The position numbers and the translations under genes are program-made. From assembly GCF_020873875.1 (NCBI RefSeq), contig NZ_JAHWGU010000032.1, forward strand, positions 33,677-97,676: a stretch of 64,000 nt of DNA, written 5' to 3'. The notes under the pieces are model-generated. The model was not told the DNA's origin, ran no database searches, and worked only from the letters and a program-made list of their open reading frames with translations. This DNA is from Actinoplanes sp. DH11 (GTDB lineage: Bacteria; Actinomycetota; Actinomycetes; Mycobacteriales; Micromonosporaceae). Shown here piece after piece: positions 18,563-27,879 of the stretch; position 1 is the first letter of the stretch; every line of letters begins with the position of its first letter.

Positions 18563-18904
18563 GTGTCCAGTGGCAGCGCTATCCGTGGCAGTCGTGTCGG
18601 GTCCAGTCCGATGCGACCCGACGAGCGCACCGAACCCGCACCGCGCCGGCAGATCACGTACTTCTGTGCCGCCGGCCATGACAGCCAGATCTGGTTCGCG
18701 GCCGAGGTCGCGACGCCGGAGACGTGGGACTGCCCGCGCTGCGGTCAGCCGGCCGGCCTCGACCGGTCGAACCCGCCGGGGCGGCTGCGCGCCGAACCGT
18801 ACAAATCTCATCTGGCCTATGTGAAGGAGCGCCGCAGCGAGGAGGATGCCGCCGCGATCCTCGCCGAGGCGCTGGCGAAGCTGCGGCAGCGCCGCGGCGA
18901 GTGA
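18563..18904 (+). CDS. rbpA: RNA polymerase-binding protein RbpA
   Basis: 113 residues with the actinobacterial RbpA start SSGSAIRGSRVGSSPM, a core with metal-type ligands (CAAGHDS and CPRCGQ), and a basic/acidic C-terminal helix (HLAYVKERRSEEDAAAILAE) that contacts the principal sigma factor. RbpA stabilises the open complex with the housekeeping sigma and affects rifampicin tolerance. GTG 18563 is chosen from AGGAG at 18549-18553 and homology; GTG 18554 is in frame. The stop is three bases from that of the convergent GNAT gene, with no terminator between them. Confidence 0.95.
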   Translation: MSSGSAIRGSRVGSSPMRPDERTEPAPRRQITYFCAAGHDSQIWFAAEVATPETWDCPRCGQPAGLDRSNPPGRLRAEPYKSHLAYVKERRSEEDAAAILAEALAKLRQRRGE

Positions 18905-18907
18905 CCC

Positions 18908-19504
18908 TCAGGTGATCGGGCTGGTGTCCCGGCCGAGGAAGAGCGCCCCGGCGTCCGCCACCTCGATGTCGTGGAACCCCAGCCGGTGGTAGAAGGCGTA
19001 GGCCCCGTGATTCTCCGGGGCCATGCCGAGGTGCACCCGGGGCACACCGGCGGCCCGCAGACCGTCCAGGAAGGCGGCCATCAGCGCCCGCCCGAGTCCT
19101 TTGCCCTGGGTCTGCGGCAGCAGGTCGATGTGCAGATGGGCCGGGTAATCCGCCAGTTCCGGCATCAGCATCCGCTCCGGGTCGCGGTGCAGGGCCAGCA
19201 TCGACTCGTCGCGCGGATCACCGTCGGTCAGCCGGCCGGCGGTGGCCGGCAGCCACTGAGCCCGGTACCACCGCACGAACGCGGCGGTGTCCGCGGTGCC
19301 GAGGATGTAGCCGAGCACGGTGCCGTCACCGGCGTCGACCACATAGGCGTGCTCCGGCTCACGTGTCACATAGGGCACCGCCCAGATGTCCCCGAGCAGG
19401 CGGTCCGAACTGTGGAGTCCGCGCGCGTCCTGCCCGGCTGCGCCGGTGCGCACACAGATGTCGTAGATCGCCTCGAGGTCACTGGGCCGGTAACTGCGGA
19501 TCAT
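18908..19504 (-). CDS. GNAT-family N-acetyltransferase
   Basis: 198 residues. IRSYRPSDLEAIYDICVRTG opens the fold, and the acetyl-CoA-binding motif A is clear in LLPQTQGKGLGRALMAAF (Q-x-x-G-x-G), followed by HLGMAPENHGAYAFYHRLGF. Similar GNATs occur next to or fused with O-GlcNAcase-like proteins; here the substrate is unknown. The start codon lies within the last 26 bases of the upstream regulator gene, so the two are probably translated from one message. Confidence 0.85.
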   Translation of the reverse strand: MIRSYRPSDLEAIYDICVRTGAAGQDARGLHSSDRLLGDIWAVPYVTREPEHAYVVDAGDGTVLGYILGTADTAAFVRWYRAQWLPATAGRLTDGDPRDESMLALHRDPERMLMPELADYPAHLHIDLLPQTQGKGLGRALMAAFLDGLRAAGVPRVHLGMAPENHGAYAFYHRLGFHDIEVADAGALFLGRDTSPIT

Positions 19505-20471
19505 CGCTGCAGTCTAGGAGAGCGTGCACGGCCTGATGCGCGCGCCGCAACCGCGCCCCGGGTTCGATGCCGAGGTCGTCGGCGAGGCGCCTACGGATCG
19601 TGGCGAACTGGCGTAGTGCGGCGGCCCGGTCGCCGTCCGCGGCGAGCGCCTCGATCAGCCGGGCGTGCAGCCCCTCGTGATGGTGCTCGGTGGCGGCCAG
19701 CTCCTGCAGGTCGCGGATGGCAGCCTCGGGGCGCCCGGTTCGGGCCGAGGCGTCGGCGTACGCGATGACGGCGTCCACCCGCCCGCGGGTGAGTGCCGCC
19801 GCGGCGGGGTGGCGGCACAGGCGTTCCTGGCTGCCGGCTGCTACCGGTCCGCGCCAGCAGCTCAGGGCCTCCGCCCAGAGCCCGGTCGCCTCGGCGTCGC
19901 CGGCGGCGGCCCGCGCCCGGCGGACGAGCCGGGTGAACCGTCCGGCGTCGACCAGGTCGTCGTCCATCTCCAGTTGGTACCCGCCGCGCAGCCGGCGCAG
20001 CACCCCGCCCGGTGACCGCGGCGCCTCCTGCGGTGCCACGAGCCGGCGCAGCCGTCCGGCCATCGCCTGCACCTGACCGAGGCAGCTCCGCGGTGGCCGG
20101 TCGCCCCAGAGCACGTCGACAGTCTCGTCCTGGGACACGAACTCGTTGCGGCGCAGCGCCAGCAGCCCCAGCAGGGTGCGCTGGGCCGGCGGCCCGAGTT
20201 CCAGGTCGATACCGAGGCGGCGGGCGGTGACCGGCCCGAGGACGCCGATCCGTAGCCGGCGTTCCACAGCGACGGTCAGGAGCTGCCGGCGTTCGGTGTC
20301 GGTGAGGCTCAGCGCCGAGGCCAGCCGGTCGACGGAGGCCGGGCGAGGGTGGTCGACCCGGCCGTTCTCGATGTCCCGGACCGCGCGGACGCTGATGCCG
20401 CTGCGGTCGGCGAGCTCGTCCTGGGTGAGGCCGGCGCGCATGCGCAGGCGCCGCAGGATGGAAACACTCAT
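19479..20471 (-). CDS. XRE helix-turn-helix fused to a SARP-type (OmpR-like DNA-binding + BTAD) regulator
   Basis: 330 residues in three parts. Residues 1-65 form an XRE/Cro-type HTH (RMRAGLTQDELADRSGISVR, then AVRDIENGRVDHPRPASV). About 75-165 form the winged DNA-binding domain of SARP activators (LRIGVLGPVTARRLGIDLEL, RNEFVSQDETVDVLWGDRPP). About 175-325 form the bacterial transcriptional activator domain (VDAGRFTRLVRRARAAAG, HEGLHARLIEALAADGDRAA). SARPs usually activate secondary-metabolite or secreted-enzyme genes. It is divergent from the giant subtilase gene, an obvious candidate target (inference). ATG 20471 follows GGGAG. Confidence 0.85.
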   Translation of the reverse strand: MSVSILRRLRMRAGLTQDELADRSGISVRAVRDIENGRVDHPRPASVDRLASALSLTDTERRQLLTVAVERRLRIGVLGPVTARRLGIDLELGPPAQRTLLGLLALRRNEFVSQDETVDVLWGDRPPRSCLGQVQAMAGRLRRLVAPQEAPRSPGGVLRRLRGGYQLEMDDDLVDAGRFTRLVRRARAAAGDAEATGLWAEALSCWRGPVAAGSQERLCRHPAAAALTRGRVDAVIAYADASARTGRPEAAIRDLQELAATEHHHEGLHARLIEALAADGDRAAALRQFATIRRRLADDLGIEPGARLRRAHQAVHALLDCSDDPQLPAQ

Positions 20472-20709
20472 GACGGCTCCCGTGTCGTCTTGCACCCCGT
20501 GTGCGGCACCGAACGGTCAAGTGCCTCCGAGTCTGCCGGATCTTCTGCCGGTCGTCGATGCCGGATCGGGAGCCGAAGCCGATTTATGCAGGTCGATGCG
20601 GTGTGGTGGCGATGTCCGCCCCGCTCCGATCTTGATGATCGACGCTGGAAAATTCCTCCGGTCTGCGATCTATGGTGCGCACGGTGATCTATCCGGAGGC
20701 GGTGCGGCA
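20472..20709. promoter_or_regulatory. Divergent promoter region, regulator / subtilase
   Basis: 238 bases without a gene, relatively AT-rich near the subtilase start. TTGATGATCGACG (20631-20643), TGGAAAATTCC and GATCTAT are the likeliest promoter elements; GGAGG at 20694-20698 is the subtilase ribosome-binding site. I see no convincing SARP-type direct repeats. Confidence 0.4.
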
Positions 20710-23700
20710 ATGAGGTACGGACGTTGGCGGGCTCGATGGGGCGCGGGGGCCCTGTCGGCCGCGTTGGTGGCGGCCGGGCTGGCGGTGACCGGCCCCGCGC
20801 CGGCCGTCGCGGGCACGATCCGGAATGCGGGTGCGCCGGGCGCACTCCCGGGCAAGTACATCGTCGACGTGGTCGAGTCGGTGCCCGGCTCACAGATGAG
20901 GGCCACGGCGAAGAGTCTGGTCGAGGAGCACGGCGGGACCGTCGAGTACGTCTACGAGGCGGTCGTCGGCGGCTTCTCGCTCACTGCCACCGAGGAGCAG
21001 GCCCGCGCTCTCGCGGGTGACCCGGCGGTGAGATCCCTCGACCAGGCCGTCGTGCTGGACCAGGCGGACACGCAGGAACTCGCGCCCTGGCACCTCGATC
21101 GACTCGACCAGCAGGAGTGGAACACCACGGAGGGCACCGGGGACGGGCGCTTCAGCCACGGGTTCTCCGACGTGCCGATCTACGTGGTGGACAGCGGCAT
21201 TCACGTCGAGCATCCGGAATTCGGCGGCCGGGCCACCAAGTGGTTCAACGCGACGTCCGCAGCGGATGTCGACTGCAGCGGACACGGCACCGCGGTGGCC
21301 GGAGCAGCCGCGAGCGCGAAGTACGGGGTGTCCAAGCGCTCGCCGATCCGATCGGTGAAGGTGCGGGACTGCACCGAGCAAGGAAGCACTGACGCCGTCC
21401 TCATCCGGGGGCTGGAGCAGATCCTCGCGGCCACCACGACGCAGAGCATGCTGCCCGCGGTGGTGAACATCAGTTTGCAGAGCAAGACCGGCGTGGTGCC
21501 GGTCATCGACCGCGCCGTGACCGATCTCGTCGACGCCGGCTTCGTGGTCGTCACGGCCGCCGGCAACGACGGCCTGAAGGGGGTCGACGCGTGTGACCGG
21601 TCGCCGAGCCGGTCCAGCCGCACGAATGCGGGCGTCATCACGGTTGGCGCGACCGACAGGTACGACCGGCGGGCTGATTTCTCCAATGCCGGCCCGTGCG
21701 TGACGATCTGGGCTCCCGGTGAACAGATCCGGATCCTGTCGTCCAGCGGTGAGGGCGTGACACAGGACGAAGGGACGTCCCTTGCTGCGCCGCAGGTCGC
21801 CGGCGCGGCCGCCCTGGTCCTCGCGAAGCACCCCACCTTCACGCCGGCTCAGGTGAGGTCGGCGCTGCTCGCCGACGCGCTCACCGTCGACCCGCCGCTG
21901 GACCCGGCCAACGCCTCGACGTCCCGGCTGCTGCACCTCCCCGGCCCCGATCGTCCCGGCCTGCCGTCCAGCTCGAATCTCAACGACCTGTTCAACAGGT
22001 ACGGCGATCTCGGCGGCCACTGGACCGGCGGCGACGAGACGATGTCGGCGGACCTCGGCAACGGCAAGGCGGCGTGGTTCTTCGGCGACACCATGATGGG
22101 GAAGGTCAACGCCGACCGCAGCCGCCCACCGGGCCAGCCGATGATCAACAACTCGGTCGTGATCCAGGAGGGCGACACGCTGACCAGGACGCTGCACCGC
22201 GGCACGGCCGAGCAGCCGGAGTCGTACGTCGGCGCCAAGGTTGACACCGACGACCTCGGCTGGTGGCCGGGGGAGAGCCGGCGCAACGGGAACACGCTGG
22301 AGGTCTTCTACACGCAGGTGAAGCGGGGCGGCGACGGCGGCGCGCTCTCCTACCGGACGGCCGGCCGGTCGATCGCCAAGTTCGCGGTGCCGAGCATGGA
22401 GCCGATCGGTGAGCCGGTGTCGCTGAAGCTGCACGCCGACTACAAGGTCGGCTGGGGCGCGGCGCTCGTGGACGGTACCGACGGCAAGACTTACATCTAC
22501 GGCACCCACCGGGTCGGCGAGGTCGACAGCCTGTACGTGGCCCGGACCCCGCAGGGCACGCTGGCGGACACCTCGACCTGGGAGTATCTGACCAAGAACC
22601 AGGCAACGGCACAGCAGTGGTCATCCACGGAGACCGACGCCGCACCGATCATGACCGGCATCGGCGCCGGCTTCAGTGTGAAGCAGGTCGGCGGACAGTA
22701 CGCCCTGGTCACCATGGACACCAGCGAGATCTTCAGCAACGAGGTCGTCGGGTACTTCGCGAAGGACCCGGCCGGACCGTTCACCCACCAGACGTCGCTG
22801 TACTCCGCACCGGAGCCGGCCGCACACCAGGGCGCCTGGGTCTACAACGCCCGCATGCACCCGGAGCAACGCGGCTCGAGCGGTGACACGATGGTGGTGT
22901 CGTACAACGTCGGCAGCTTCACCCCCGGCGCCTGCGACGCCGACGTGCACCTCTGTCGTCCGCGTTTCGTCACGGTGAAGCTCCAGCCACCGGCCGCCGG
23001 TCATCTGCTGCCGAATGCGCCGCAGAACGTCGTGGCGACGCCGTCGAACGTGGTCGCCACCAAGCCCGGTGACACGAAGGTGACTCTGACCTGGGAGCCG
23101 AACCCGTCGGCTGCCACCGGGCTGAAGTATTGGATCTATCAGCGCAACAGGCTCGACGCCACGAGCCAGTTCACCCGCGCGCACAAGGCGGTGACCGCGC
23201 GGAGCGTCCAGATCGACGTGAGCCGCAGTGGCACCTACGAGTTCAAGGTGTCGGCCGAGAACTCCGCGGGCGAGGGACCGCAGTCGTCCGTCGTCACCTC
23301 GCAGGTGCTCGTCGCCAGGCCGGCCGCGCCCGCGAATCTGGTGGGTACCGCGGGCGACGACCTCACGGCCGACCTCAGATGGGATCCCGTCACCGCCGCC
23401 GGCCTGGTGAAGTACAACGTGTACCAGCGCAACGTGACCGCGGGCGAGTCCGCGTTCAAGCTGAACGCGGCGGCGAACGTCGACGGCAGCACCGCGACGG
23501 TGGACGGTCTCCTCGCGGACAACGTCTACGAGTTCCAGGTGAAGGCGACGAACGGCGTCGAAGGGCCGGCCTCCAACACGGTGCGTCTGACGGCTCAGGC
23601 GGGGGCACCGGCGGCGCCGCAGGGCCTGACCGCCACGCAGAACCAGGACGGCACGATCCAGCTGAACTGGCGGGCCTCGGCGCCGGACGCCTGGTACTGG

Positions 23701-26052
23701 GTCTGGACCAAGGACGTGACCGACGACCCGGACCTCACCACGGGCTTCACGCGGTCGACGTACCCGATCAGCAGCGGCACCACCTTCACCGCCGGTTACC
23801 TCACCGCAGGCAACAAGTACGCCTTCTACGTGACGGCGATCGGCAAGTACGGCACGGACAGCCCGGCGTCCAACATCGCCCAGCAGGTGGCCCGGATCGC
23901 GCCGCCGCCCGCGCCGGCGAACCTCACCGCGACGCCGAACGACGACGGCACGATCAAGCTGAACTGGACCAGCTCGGGGCCGGAGATCTGGTACTACGTC
24001 CACAGCCGCAACGTCTCCAAGAACGAGACGGCCTTCACCCGGTCCAAGTACCCGATCAGCGAGGGCCCCACGTTCACTGCCGGTTACCTGACCAACGGCG
24101 ACACCTACGAGTTCTACGTGACCGCGATCGGGCTCGGCGAGACGGAGAGCGCGCCGTCGAACAAGCGGCAGGCCAAGGCGGCGATCGCACCACCGCCCGC
24201 GCCGGCGAAGCTGACCGCCAGCTCCAACAACGACGGCACGATCGCGCTGAAATGGCAGTCCTCCGGACCCGACATCTGGTATTACGTCTGGTCGAAGGAG
24301 TCCACCGCGAGCACGTACACCCGCTCGCAGTACCCGATCAGCGACGGCACGACGTTCACCGCCGGGTACCTCTCGGTCGGCAAATCGTACGACTTCTACG
24401 TGACCGCGATCGGCGTCGGCGGCACGCAGAGCGGACCGTCGAACGTGGCCCGGGCCAAGTCCTACGTCCCGCCGCCCGCAGCACCGAGGAACCTCAAGGC
24501 GGTCGCCCGCAACGGTGAGGTCGACCTCTCCTGGAACTCGGTCGGCGCCGGCGTCTGGTACTACGTCTACAGCCGCAACGTCACCAAGAATCAGGGCTTC
24601 ACCCGCTCGCAGTATCCGATCAGCAACGGCACGACGTTCACCGCCGGGTACCTGACGAACGGTGACACCTACGAGTTCTACGTGACCGCGATCGGCGACT
24701 TCGGCACCGAGAGCGCGCCGTCGGAGACCGTCCAGGCGGAACCGAACATGCCGCCGCCACCGCCACCGGCGAACCTCACCGCGAAACCGCAGAACGACGG
24801 CACCATCGACCTGACCTGGACCAACCAGGGAAGCGGCGTCGGGTACTGGGTCTACTTCAAGGACATCACCGACGACAGCAGCCTGACCGGTGGCTTCACT
24901 CGCTCCAAGTACCCGGTCATGAGCGGCGCCGCGTTCACCGCCGGCTACTTGGAGAACAAGCACAAGTACGCGTTCTACGTGACCGCCTTCAACGACGGCG
25001 GCGTGAGCGGCCGATCGTCGATCGTCTCGGCCACGTCGGTCATCCCGCCGCCACCCGCGCCGAAGCTCACCGGTAAGCAAAACAAGGACGGCACCATCAC
25101 GCTGAACTGGAACAACGTCGGCGCCGGCCTCTGGTACTGGGTCTACATCCAAGACAGCGCGAACGGTACCTGGAAGCGGATCAAGTATCCGATCTCGGAC
25201 GGCACCACCTTCACGGCCGGGTACCTGACGATCGGCAAGGCGTACTCGTTCCGGGTCACCACGATCGGGACCGGCGGTGAGAGCGTCGCCTCCAACACCG
25301 TCACCCTCGCCTCACGGGTGCCCCCGCCTACCGGCCTGACCGCGCGGTACAACAGCGACAAGGAGGCGATGCTGGACTGGGAGTCGGCGGACCCGGACGC
25401 CATGTTCTGGGTCTACGTACGGGACACCCGGACCAGCAAATGGACGCGGCAGGGCCTGCCGGTGAGCAAACGCACCTGGCAGATCGTCTCCCCGCTCGAC
25501 GTCGGTGTGACCTACGAGTTCTTCGTGACGCAGGCCGCGACCGGCGGGGAGACCTTGCCCTCCAACACGGCGCGACTGCTGCTGATGCCGGCCTCGGACA
25601 GTGCCTGCGCCTCGGTCACCACCAGCTGGATCATGGATCCGCGGCTGGACCCGCGGAAGGGGCAGTTCGGGATGATCCAGCGCCGCGACATGACCGGCAC
25701 CGCGTGCGGCAGCCGCAGTGGCAGCACCATCACGTTCGACGTCTCCTGGAACTCGCACGGCAACCGGTTGAACGACGGGGTGGTCAACTATCAGCTCTTC
25801 GACTGTGTGACCGGGCAGCGGGTGCAGCACGAGGCGATGCTCTACCAGACCTCGCCCGGGATCACCCAGGACCGGCGTCGCTACACCTACACCGTCAACC
25901 CGGCCCACCGCCATCGCGCGATCGTCACCGGCGGCGGCACCCTCCAGGTCAGGCACGGCAACCTCAACATCACCGCCCACTTCACCAACGCCAGCGATCC
26001 GCTGAACCTCTGGAACATCGACCCGTTCTGGGCGTCCAGCAGGTGTTTCTGA
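20710..26052 (+). CDS. Giant secreted subtilase (S8) with DUF4185-like domain and nine fibronectin-III repeats
   Basis: 1780 residues. A Sec-type signal ends near AVAG (residue 36). An I9-type propeptide follows (LPGKYIVDVVESVPGSQMRA) at about 46-115. The S8 catalytic domain at about 120-405 has Asp 161 (YVVDSGIHVEHPEF), His 192 (CSGHGTAVAG), the oxyanion Asn in AAGNDG and Ser 357 (DEGTSLAAPQVAG). Residues of about 420-760 resemble the DUF4185 beta-propeller (GDLGGHWTGGDETMSADLG, FFGDTMMG). Nine FN3-like modules follow to about 1625, then a 155-residue C-terminal domain with cysteines ending in SSRCF. All triad residues are intact, so activity is likely. The substrate is unknown; the propeller plus FN3 array suggests carbohydrate or surface binding (inference). 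A terminator follows directly. Confidence 0.9.
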   Translation: MRYGRWRARWGAGALSAALVAAGLAVTGPAPAVAGTIRNAGAPGALPGKYIVDVVESVPGSQMRATAKSLVEEHGGTVEYVYEAVVGGFSLTATEEQARALAGDPAVRSLDQAVVLDQADTQELAPWHLDRLDQQEWNTTEGTGDGRFSHGFSDVPIYVVDSGIHVEHPEFGGRATKWFNATSAADVDCSGHGTAVAGAAASAKYGVSKRSPIRSVKVRDCTEQGSTDAVLIRGLEQILAATTTQSMLPAVVNISLQSKTGVVPVIDRAVTDLVDAGFVVVTAAGNDGLKGVDACDRSPSRSSRTNAGVITVGATDRYDRRADFSNAGPCVTIWAPGEQIRILSSSGEGVTQDEGTSLAAPQVAGAAALVLAKHPTFTPAQVRSALLADALTVDPPLDPANASTSRLLHLPGPDRPGLPSSSNLNDLFNRYGDLGGHWTGGDETMSADLGNGKAAWFFGDTMMGKVNADRSRPPGQPMINNSVVIQEGDTLTRTLHRGTAEQPESYVGAKVDTDDLGWWPGESRRNGNTLEVFYTQVKRGGDGGALSYRTAGRSIAKFAVPSMEPIGEPVSLKLHADYKVGWGAALVDGTDGKTYIYGTHRVGEVDSLYVARTPQGTLADTSTWEYLTKNQATAQQWSSTETDAAPIMTGIGAGFSVKQVGGQYALVTMDTSEIFSNEVVGYFAKDPAGPFTHQTSLYSAPEPAAHQGAWVYNARMHPEQRGSSGDTMVVSYNVGSFTPGACDADVHLCRPRFVTVKLQPPAAGHLLPNAPQNVVATPSNVVATKPGDTKVTLTWEPNPSAATGLKYWIYQRNRLDATSQFTRAHKAVTARSVQIDVSRSGTYEFKVSAENSAGEGPQSSVVTSQVLVARPAAPANLVGTAGDDLTADLRWDPVTAAGLVKYNVYQRNVTAGESAFKLNAAANVDGSTATVDGLLADNVYEFQVKATNGVEGPASNTVRLTAQAGAPAAPQGLTATQNQDGTIQLNWRASAPDAWYWVWTKDVTDDPDLTTGFTRSTYPISSGTTFTAGYLTAGNKYAFYVTAIGKYGTDSPASNIAQQVARIAPPPAPANLTATPNDDGTIKLNWTSSGPEIWYYVHSRNVSKNETAFTRSKYPISEGPTFTAGYLTNGDTYEFYVTAIGLGETESAPSNKRQAKAAIAPPPAPAKLTASSNNDGTIALKWQSSGPDIWYYVWSKESTASTYTRSQYPISDGTTFTAGYLSVGKSYDFYVTAIGVGGTQSGPSNVARAKSYVPPPAAPRNLKAVARNGEVDLSWNSVGAGVWYYVYSRNVTKNQGFTRSQYPISNGTTFTAGYLTNGDTYEFYVTAIGDFGTESAPSETVQAEPNMPPPPPPANLTAKPQNDGTIDLTWTNQGSGVGYWVYFKDITDDSSLTGGFTRSKYPVMSGAAFTAGYLENKHKYAFYVTAFNDGGVSGRSSIVSATSVIPPPPAPKLTGKQNKDGTITLNWNNVGAGLWYWVYIQDSANGTWKRIKYPISDGTTFTAGYLTIGKAYSFRVTTIGTGGESVASNTVTLASRVPPPTGLTARYNSDKEAMLDWESADPDAMFWVYVRDTRTSKWTRQGLPVSKRTWQIVSPLDVGVTYEFFVTQAATGGETLPSNTARLLLMPASDSACASVTTSWIMDPRLDPRKGQFGMIQRRDMTGTACGSRSGSTITFDVSWNSHGNRLNDGVVNYQLFDCVTGQRVQHEAMLYQTSPGITQDRRRYTYTVNPAHRHRAIVTGGGTLQVRHGNLNITAHFTNASDPLNLWNIDPFWASSRCF
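23008..25590 (+). repeat. Nine tandem fibronectin-III-like modules in the subtilase
   Basis: Modules begin at about 23008, 23317, 23602, 23896, 24184, 24466, 24748, 25039 and 25315. Modules 3-8 are very alike, each with a PPPAPANLTA-type linker, a WYYV strand, FTRSxYPISxGTTFTAGYLT and YxFYVTAIG; modules 1, 2 and 9 are diverged. The DNA is similar enough for recombination to change the number. Confidence 0.9.
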
Positions 26053-26060
26053 CATAAGGA

Positions 26061-26090
26061 AGGGGGAGCTGCCGGAAGGCGGCTCCCCCT
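26061..26090. terminator. Bidirectional terminator, subtilase / pgl
   Basis: AGGGGGAGC-T-GCC (26061-26073), GGAA loop, GGC-G-GCTCCCCCT (26078-26090), then a short T run. It lies between the subtilase stop and the convergent pgl stop. Confidence 0.85.
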
Positions 26091-26108
26091 TTGTCGTCCC
26101 CAGTCCGC

Positions 26109-26819
26109 TCAGCGGATCTCAGCGGCCGCTGCCTGGTCCAGCAGCCAGAGCGTGCGGCGTACGCCCGTGGCACTCGCCGCCGGCAGGTGGGCGCCACCGT
26201 GGACCGCGCCGATCGGGGCCGCCTTGTCCGGACCGGCCGCGATCAGCCACACCTCCTCGGCGCTCTGAATCGTGGTGAACGTCAGCGTCACCCGCGTCGG
26301 CGGCGGCTTCGGGCTGTCGAACACGGCGGCGACCGTACCCTCGGCCTCCAGACCCGGATGTTCCGGGAACAGCGACGCCACGTGCCCGTCCTCGCCGACG
26401 CCCAGCATCAGCACGTCGAACCGGGGGAGCGGGGTGCCCAGCTCGTCGGCGTAACGGGCGGCGGCGGTGGTGGCGTCCAGGTCGTCGGACGGCGGCATCG
26501 CGTGGATCCGGGCCGGGTCCAGCGGCAGCTTGTCCAGCAGCGCCTCGCGGGCCTGGGTCTCGTTGCGGTCCGGGTCGCCGGACGGCAGGAACCGCTCGTC
26601 GCCCCACCACAGGTCCACCCGCGACCAGTCGATCGCGGCGGAGGCGGGCAGCTCGCGGACCGCGTGCAGCACCTTCGCGGCGACCCGGCCACCGGTCAGC
26701 ACGATGCCGGCGTCGCCGTGCACCGCCTGCGCGTCGATGATCTTGATGACGAGCCGTGCCGCCACCGTCGACGCCAGGATGTCGGCGTCCGGAACGACCA
26801 CGACCACGGTCTCACTCAA
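26109..26819 (-). CDS. pgl: 6-phosphogluconolactonase
   Basis: 236 residues of the SugarP isomerase/DevB family: VLTGGRVAAKVLHAV, the signature WSRVDLWWGDERFLPSGDPD, and MLGVGEDGHVASLFPEHP. It hydrolyses 6-phosphogluconolactone, the second step of the oxidative pentose phosphate pathway. I prefer TTG 26819: GGGAGAG lies eight bases upstream and the protein then starts just before the VVVVVPDAD strand. Longer GTG/ATG extensions run into the opcA-pgl spacer. It is the last gene of tkt-tal-zwf-opcA-pgl. Confidence 0.93.
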   Translation of the reverse strand: MSETVVVVVPDADILASTVAARLVIKIIDAQAVHGDAGIVLTGGRVAAKVLHAVRELPASAAIDWSRVDLWWGDERFLPSGDPDRNETQAREALLDKLPLDPARIHAMPPSDDLDATTAAARYADELGTPLPRFDVLMLGVGEDGHVASLFPEHPGLEAEGTVAAVFDSPKPPPTRVTLTFTTIQSAEEVWLIAAGPDKAAPIGAVHGGAHLPAASATGVRRTLWLLDQAAAAEIR

Positions 26820-26892
26820 TGTGAAGTCTCTCCCTATGAAGGACCGCCCGCCGCGATGCGACGGACGGCCCGGTGTCGGAATCCTGCGAAGA

Positions 26893-27879
26893 TCAGGCGG
26901 CGGCACTCGCCGCGCGTGCGGCGAGCGTCGGGTCCTTCCAGACGTGTACGCGCATCGGCGCGCGATGGCTCAGCCCCGGCACACCGGCCATGGCGCTGAG
27001 CGCGTCCGCGTAGATCTGGTCGGCGTCGAGCCGGCGCAGCTCCTCGGCCAGCTCGTCACCGACCGGCCGCTTCGGCAGCGGCATGTACCTGTCCTCCTGG
27101 CCGGTCCGGCTGAACAGCGCGGTGCCCTCCTCACGGGTGACACGCACGCAGTCGCCGTTCTCGCACTGGAGTTCCACCGAGTGCATCCGGGGTGCCCGGT
27201 CGGTGTGCTCCAGCACCGGCTCGATGCCGAGGCGCGACTTCAACCAGCCCAGCATCAGCCACGCGGTGGGGTCCTTCTCCGGCGCCACGATGCGGGCGCC
27301 GATGACCCGGGCCTCGGTGGAGTCGAACGCGCCGGCCACCAGGGTGCGCCAGAGCGTGATCCGGGTCCAGGTCAGGTCGGTGTCACCGGGTGCGTAGTCG
27401 ACGGCCCGCTGACGCAACGCGGCCACCGGGTCCGGTGCCTGCGCGGAGTCGGTGATCCGCCGGTCCGCCACGACGCCCAGGAAGTCGTTGGCGATCATGT
27501 TGGGCGGCTCCTCGTGCCACCAGCTGACCACCGGGACGTCCGGGGCGAGCAGCGGCATCACCACCGACTCGGCGTGCAGGGCGAGCCGGCCGTACATCCG
27601 CATCACGACCGCCTCGGCCGGGCCGAGACGCCCGCCCACCACGATCTCCGCGTCCAGCCGGCTGCGGCCCTCCAGGTCGGACCGCACCACGATGAGCAGC
27701 CGGCACGGGTGCGCGGCCGCGGCTATGGTGGCCGCAGCCTCCGCCTCGCGGACCTTCTTCTCCTCGACCACCGCGATCAGGGTGAGCGCGAGGCCGGAGG
27801 CCACGCCGCCGGCACTGCGCCGCTCGGCGGCCAGAGCCTTGACCACCTCGTTGCCGGTGGTGTCCCACAGGCCGATCAT
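26893..27879 (-). CDS. opcA: Glucose-6-phosphate dehydrogenase assembly protein OpcA
   Basis: 328 residues, starting MIGLWDTTGNEVVKALAAER, with HPCRLLIVVRSDLEG and SVVMPLLAPDVPVVSWW in the middle. This is the actinobacterial/cyanobacterial OpcA family, which binds and activates glucose-6-phosphate dehydrogenase, including redox control in cyanobacteria. ATG 27879 overlaps the zwf stop by four bases, so OpcA is made by ribosomes that have just translated its partner. Confidence 0.95.
   Translation of the reverse strand: MIGLWDTTGNEVVKALAAERRSAGGVASGLALTLIAVVEEKKVREAEAAATIAAAAHPCRLLIVVRSDLEGRSRLDAEIVVGGRLGPAEAVVMRMYGRLALHAESVVMPLLAPDVPVVSWWHEEPPNMIANDFLGVVADRRITDSAQAPDPVAALRQRAVDYAPGDTDLTWTRITLWRTLVAGAFDSTEARVIGARIVAPEKDPTAWLMLGWLKSRLGIEPVLEHTDRAPRMHSVELQCENGDCVRVTREEGTALFSRTGQEDRYMPLPKRPVGDELAEELRRLDADQIYADALSAMAGVPGLSHRAPMRVHVWKDPTLAARAASAAA

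Noticed and set aside
22621..25152. Long minus-strand open frame opposite the FN3 region (843 codons)
   Set aside because: It is the shadow of a repetitive GC-rich gene: Arg/Gly/Val-rich with no recognisable domain, while the plus strand shows a full domain series.
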